From Ensifer adhaerens (GTDB taxonomy: Bacteria > Pseudomonadota > Alphaproteobacteria > Rhizobiales > Rhizobiaceae): DNA of 64,000 nucleotides. The notes beneath the pieces were generated by a model. The model was not told where the DNA came from and made no database searches. It saw nothing but the letters and a program-made list of their open reading frames with translations. Shown piece after piece: positions 60,960 to 64,000 of this stretch (the first letter of the stretch is position 1; each line of letters begins with the position of its first letter). The position numbers and the translations under genes were made by a program. The stretch covers positions 186,001 through 250,000 of the forward strand of contig NZ_JABEKT010000004.1 in NCBI RefSeq assembly GCF_013283195.1, read 5' to 3'.

Positions 60960-62606
60960 ATGCCCATTGATTTGAAGAGTGCCTTCGGCCTGCTGGCTGC
61001 TTCGGCGGTCCACAGGTCCATCAAGCCGAAAGCGCTTGCGCTTGCCGGCACCGTGCTGATGACGACGATCTCGGCGTCGTCCCTGCCGGCCTTCGCCCAG
61101 GATACAGCCAAGCCCAATATTCTCGTTATTTTCGGGGACGACATCGGCCAGACCAACATCAGCGCCTATTCCTTCGGCGTGATGGGCTACAAGACCCCGA
61201 ACATCGACCGCCTCGCTAGCGAAGGCGTGCTGTTCACCGACTATTACGCCGAGAACAGCTGCACGGCGGGCCGCTCCACCTTCATCACCGGCCAGTCGGT
61301 ACTGCGCACCGGCATGTCAAAGGTCGGTGTTCCCGGCGCGCCCGTCGGAATTCAGGATCGCGATGTCACGATTGCCCAGGCGTTGAAGCCGCTTGGCTAC
61401 GCGACCGGACAGTTCGGCAAGAACCACCTTGGCGACAAGGACGAGTACCTGCCGACCGCCCACGGCTTCGACGAATTCTTCGGTAATCTTTACCATCTGA
61501 ACGCGGAGGAAGAGCCGGAGCGGCCCTATTGGCCGAAGGATCCGAACGATCCCTTCGTCAAGGCGGCCACTCCGCGCGGTGTGCTGCATTCATTTGCCGA
61601 TGGTAAGATCGAAGACACCGGTGCGCTCAACACGAAGCGCATGGAAACGATCGACGACGAAACCACGGCGGCGGCCATTGGCTTCATGGAAAAGCAGGTC
61701 AAGGAAGGCAAACCCTTCTTCACCTGGATGAACACGACACGCATGCACCTGTTTACGCACATACGGCCTGAATACCAGGGTCAGAGCGGCATGCCCGGCA
61801 ACGACTATGCGGACGGCATGGTCGAACATGACAACGACGTCGGCAAACTCCTGAAAGCCATCGACGACCTGAAGATCGCCGACAACACCATCGTCGTCTA
61901 CGCCACGGACAACGGCCCCAATCAGTTCTCGTGGCCGGACGCGGCAACCACGCCGTTCCGCAGTGAGAAAGATACCAACTGGGAAGGCGCTTTCCGCGTT
62001 CCCGCCATGATCCGCTGGCCGGGCAAGATCAAGCCTGGCGTCTCCAATGAGATGGTCTCCGGCCTCGACTGGTTCCCGACGCTGCTCGCAGCTGCCGGCG
62101 ACAAAGACATCAAGGACCGGTTGCTGAAAGGCACGAAGCTCGGCGACAAGGACTTCAAGGTCCATCTCGACGGCTACAACCAGCTTCCCTACCTCACCGG
62201 CGAGCAACCGAAGGGATCCCGCAACGAGTTCTACTACTTCAATGACGACGCCAAGCTTGTTGCGATGCGCTTTGACAACTGGAAAGCCGTCTTCTGCGAA
62301 ATGCGCAAGCCTGGCGGCTTCGATGTCTGGCAAGATCCGTTCACCTGCCTGCGCGTGCCGAAGATATTCAACCTGCGCATGGATCCCTACGAGCGCGCAG
62401 ACATCGTCTCCGATCAATACAACGACTGGAGGACAAAGAACGTTTATCTTGCCGGGATTGCGACCATGAAGGCAGCTACTTTCCTGGAGACCTTCATCGA
62501 GTATCCGCCGAGCCAGAAGCCGGCAAGCTTCTCGGTCGATCAGGTCGAGGAGGGCGTGCATGCCAAAATCGACGAGATCATGAAAAAGGTCCCGGCGGCC
62601 CAGTAA
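60960..62606 (+). CDS. Exported Cys-type arylsulfatase
   Basis: 548 residues from the ATG at 60960 (GGGAG 8 nt upstream). A long leader ends ASSLPAFAQ. Sulfatase fold: PNILVIFGDDIGQTNIS (metal-binding Asp pair D60/D61), then the modification site CTAGRSTFITGQ with C101 and R105. The usual CxPxR is CxAxR here. Further signatures are GKNHLGD, YATDNGPN and PAMIRWPGKI. The Cys must be converted to formylglycine, for which the FGE at 53148 is the obvious maturase. It hydrolyses sulfate esters, probably in the periplasm, freeing sulfate. If FGE acts before export, the protein should be unfolded when modified. A strong terminator follows. Confidence 0.92.
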   Translation: MPIDLKSAFGLLAASAVHRSIKPKALALAGTVLMTTISASSLPAFAQDTAKPNILVIFGDDIGQTNISAYSFGVMGYKTPNIDRLASEGVLFTDYYAENSCTAGRSTFITGQSVLRTGMSKVGVPGAPVGIQDRDVTIAQALKPLGYATGQFGKNHLGDKDEYLPTAHGFDEFFGNLYHLNAEEEPERPYWPKDPNDPFVKAATPRGVLHSFADGKIEDTGALNTKRMETIDDETTAAAIGFMEKQVKEGKPFFTWMNTTRMHLFTHIRPEYQGQSGMPGNDYADGMVEHDNDVGKLLKAIDDLKIADNTIVVYATDNGPNQFSWPDAATTPFRSEKDTNWEGAFRVPAMIRWPGKIKPGVSNEMVSGLDWFPTLLAAAGDKDIKDRLLKGTKLGDKDFKVHLDGYNQLPYLTGEQPKGSRNEFYYFNDDAKLVAMRFDNWKAVFCEMRKPGGFDVWQDPFTCLRVPKIFNLRMDPYERADIVSDQYNDWRTKNVYLAGIATMKAATFLETFIEYPPSQKPASFSVDQVEEGVHAKIDEIMKKVPAAQ

Positions 62607-62615
62607 GCTGATAAG

Positions 62616-62650
62616 GGCGGCGCGTCTCGGACGCGCCGCCTATTCCTTTT
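62616..62650 (+). terminator. Intrinsic terminator after the arylsulfatase
   Basis: GGCGGCGCGTC and GACGCGCCGCC form a perfect 11-bp stem with a TCG loop, followed by TATTCCTTTTCC. It lies 10 nt after the sulfatase stop. Confidence 0.85.
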
Positions 62651-62744
62651 CCGCATTCAGCATCTATGGTGAGCCGGATTGACCGTAAAGAGTTCCGCAC
62701 CCGTGTGCCCGGTCGATGTCGACGGGTCCAACGAGAGACAGAGT

Positions 62745-64000
62745 ATGCAGCACCGGGCCTATGCCTTCAGCCCCGCCATGGCCGGCTTCATGCTCTTTTT
62801 GTCCGGTGCGGCCGCGCTGATCTTTCAGGTTCTCTGGATCAAGCAGCTCTCGCTCGTCACCGGTGTCGACATCCATGCGGTGAGCGCCGGCGTCAGCGCC
62901 TTCTTTCTCGGCCTTGCCCTTGGCAGCTTTATTCTCGGACGTTTCGGTGATCGCGCCACCCGTCCCTTGCGCGTCTATGCCCTGCTTGAAATCGGCGTCG
63001 CCCTGCTCGGCGTTGGGGTTACTTTTGGGCTTTCGCGGATCGCCCCACTCTTCGTCTCGATCGAGACGAACCTGCCCGTTGTCGCGTGGACAATGCTGAT
63101 CCTGATTGTTGCCGCACCGGCTTTTCTGATGGGCGGAACGCTTCCCGTCCTCCTTCGCGCCCTCGAAACAGCGCCCGGCGGGGTTGGAGCCAAGGGTGGG
63201 CGTCTCTACGCGGCCAACACACTTGGCGCCATCACCGGCTGCCTTGCGGTCTCCTTCGTTATCGTTCCAGCGCTCGGGGTGCAGGCAACCGGCCTTGCCG
63301 CGGCCGCTCTCGGGCTTTCCGCCGCAGCGCTCGCGCTCTCTCGCAGCGCGGTGTCCGCGATCGCTGCACCGGCGGCATTGCCGGCATCCTCCACTGGCGA
63401 GGGCGGCTCGCGCCTCGCCCTTGCTCTCTACGCGCTCGCCGGCGGCGTGGCGCTCGGCTACGAGGTCGCCTGGTCGCAGGCAATCGTGCAATTCATCTCG
63501 ACCCGCTCCTTCGCCTTCTCGGTCGTGCTTGCCACCTATCTGGCCGGCCTCGCGCTCGGTGCAGCGCTGTTTGCACGCCGAACCGATCGGCTTGCCGATC
63601 CCTGGACCACATTCGGCCTGCTCATTACCGCGGCGGGCCTCGTCGCACTTTTTGAGTTGGCCGTGCTCGGCACGTGGCTCACGGTTTGGCAGACAAACGC
63701 CGAAGCGGCGGTTGCAGCCGTCACAGGCAGCATATTTGCCGGCATGAGCGTCCGCTTCGTCGTGGCCGCACTTGCCATCGTTTTCGTGCCGACACTGATC
63801 CTCGGCGCCGCTTTTCCGGTGGCGTTGCGCCTTTCCGTCAACCCTGCCCATATCGGGCGCGATACCGGCCGTGTGCTCGCCTTCAATACGCTCGGCGGTA
63901 TCGCCGGAACGCTTGCCACCGGTTTTCTGCTGATCCCGACGCTCGGTATCATCCGCAGCTTTGCCATCCTGGCGGTCATTGCCGCGGCGATCGGCCTTGT
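62745..64000 (+). CDS. Fused MFS/spermidine-synthase-like membrane protein, 3' truncated by window
   Basis: The frame is open from the ATG at 62745 to the window end (over 418 residues), with the rest outside. Many membrane segments are present. Typical elements of the MFS-like part of spermidine-synthase fusion proteins are GFMLFLSGAAALIFQVLWIKQLSLVTG, FFLGLALGSFILGRFGDR, FLMGGTLPVLLRAL, RLYAANTLGAITGCLAVSFVIVPALG and, later, RVLAFNTLGGIAGTLATGFLLIPTLG. The SAM/dcSAM-binding domain would lie beyond the window. No SD is striking (GAGAGACAGAGT). It is separated from the sulfatase by a terminator, so functional connection is doubtful. Confidence 0.85.
   Translation, partial: MQHRAYAFSPAMAGFMLFLSGAAALIFQVLWIKQLSLVTGVDIHAVSAGVSAFFLGLALGSFILGRFGDRATRPLRVYALLEIGVALLGVGVTFGLSRIAPLFVSIETNLPVVAWTMLILIVAAPAFLMGGTLPVLLRALETAPGGVGAKGGRLYAANTLGAITGCLAVSFVIVPALGVQATGLAAAALGLSAAALALSRSAVSAIAAPAALPASSTGEGGSRLALALYALAGGVALGYEVAWSQAIVQFISTRSFAFSVVLATYLAGLALGAALFARRTDRLADPWTTFGLLITAAGLVALFELAVLGTWLTVWQTNAEAAVAAVTGSIFAGMSVRFVVAALAIVFVPTLILGAAFPVALRLSVNPAHIGRDTGRVLAFNTLGGIAGTLATGFLLIPTLGIIRSFAILAVIAAAIGL

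Noticed and set aside
62664-63851. Long open minus-strand frame of about 395 codons.
   Set aside because: It is the antisense of the membrane protein starting at 62745; its composition (Gly, Lys, Glu, Asp rich) is that of a GC-skewed shadow and it has no domain.
1-64000. Insertion sequences, prophage, CRISPR, rRNA or tRNA genes.
   Set aside because: No transposase, integrase, phage structural gene, repeat-spacer array or cloverleaf was recognised by eye.

Overview
The window looks like a chromosomal or megaplasmid segment of a fast-growing rhizobium (Rhizobiaceae, Ensifer/Sinorhizobium-like). That placement is inferred from GC-rich coding sequence, densely packed operons with ATGA overlaps, several Opp/Dpp-type ABC operons, a class III cyclase, a PraR-like HTH regulator, TPR winged-helix regulators and a Rhizobiaceae-type intergenic mosaic repeat. 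No insertion sequence, phage gene, CRISPR array, rRNA or tRNA was seen.

Layout. 1-3951: the end of a methyltransferase-like gene and a three-gene glycosyltransferase operon. 4027-12420: a Yej/Opp-like ABC transporter operon preceded by a secreted polysaccharide lyase and a class III nucleotide cyclase, all on the minus strand. 12807-18664: nucleotide-sugar dehydrogenase, DUF3095 protein, MBL-fold hydrolase, divergent polysaccharide deacetylase, GT4 glycosyltransferase and a small lipoprotein. Together the first 18 kb read as a surface-polysaccharide and signalling neighbourhood. 19000-25340: a cell-envelope set consisting of an SH3/triple-repeat/Gly-rich secreted protein, an MscS channel and an MltF-like transglycosylase. 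25609-30683: a GTG-started HTH regulator, a SARP/TPR regulator, then a compact RiPP-like operon (76-aa candidate precursor, YcaO, TfuA) and a small protein. 30869-42432: a minus-strand catabolic operon with a Dpp-like ABC transporter, HyuA and two DUF917 proteins, headed by a MalT/LuxR-type regulator. 42552-48398: LysR with a divergent atypical SDR, a 2OG-Fe(II) oxygenase with MetY, and an MDR reductase. 48437-62606: a membrane-anchored winged-helix/TPR regulator, small proteins, a secreted HAD phosphatase, a formylglycine-generating enzyme, a MoxR/DUF58/DUF4381/VWA/VWA-TPR/BatD operon and a Cys-type arylsulfatase. 62745-64000: the start of a spermidine-synthase-like MFS protein, cut by the window end.

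Two things stand out. First, the 28105-30326 operon pairs a YcaO carrying its ATP-binding residues with TfuA and a Cys-free 76-residue peptide. That is the arrangement expected for an unusual (possibly thioamide) backbone-modified peptide, under a neighbouring SARP-like regulator. Second, a 17-bp motif (GTAACTGTTACGTACTT and close variants) occurs six times, only between genes. Five copies lie 70-101 nt upstream of a start, all in the same orientation relative to that gene. They link the SH3 envelope operon, the FGE-HAD pair, the MoxR/Bat operon, the arylsulfatase and an unknown exported protein into one apparent regulon. The regulator is not identified, but a CadC-like TPR regulator is encoded in the same locus.

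Start sites were re-chosen from ribosome-binding sites, family length and overlaps. Functions are assigned from motifs read by eye, without database searches.
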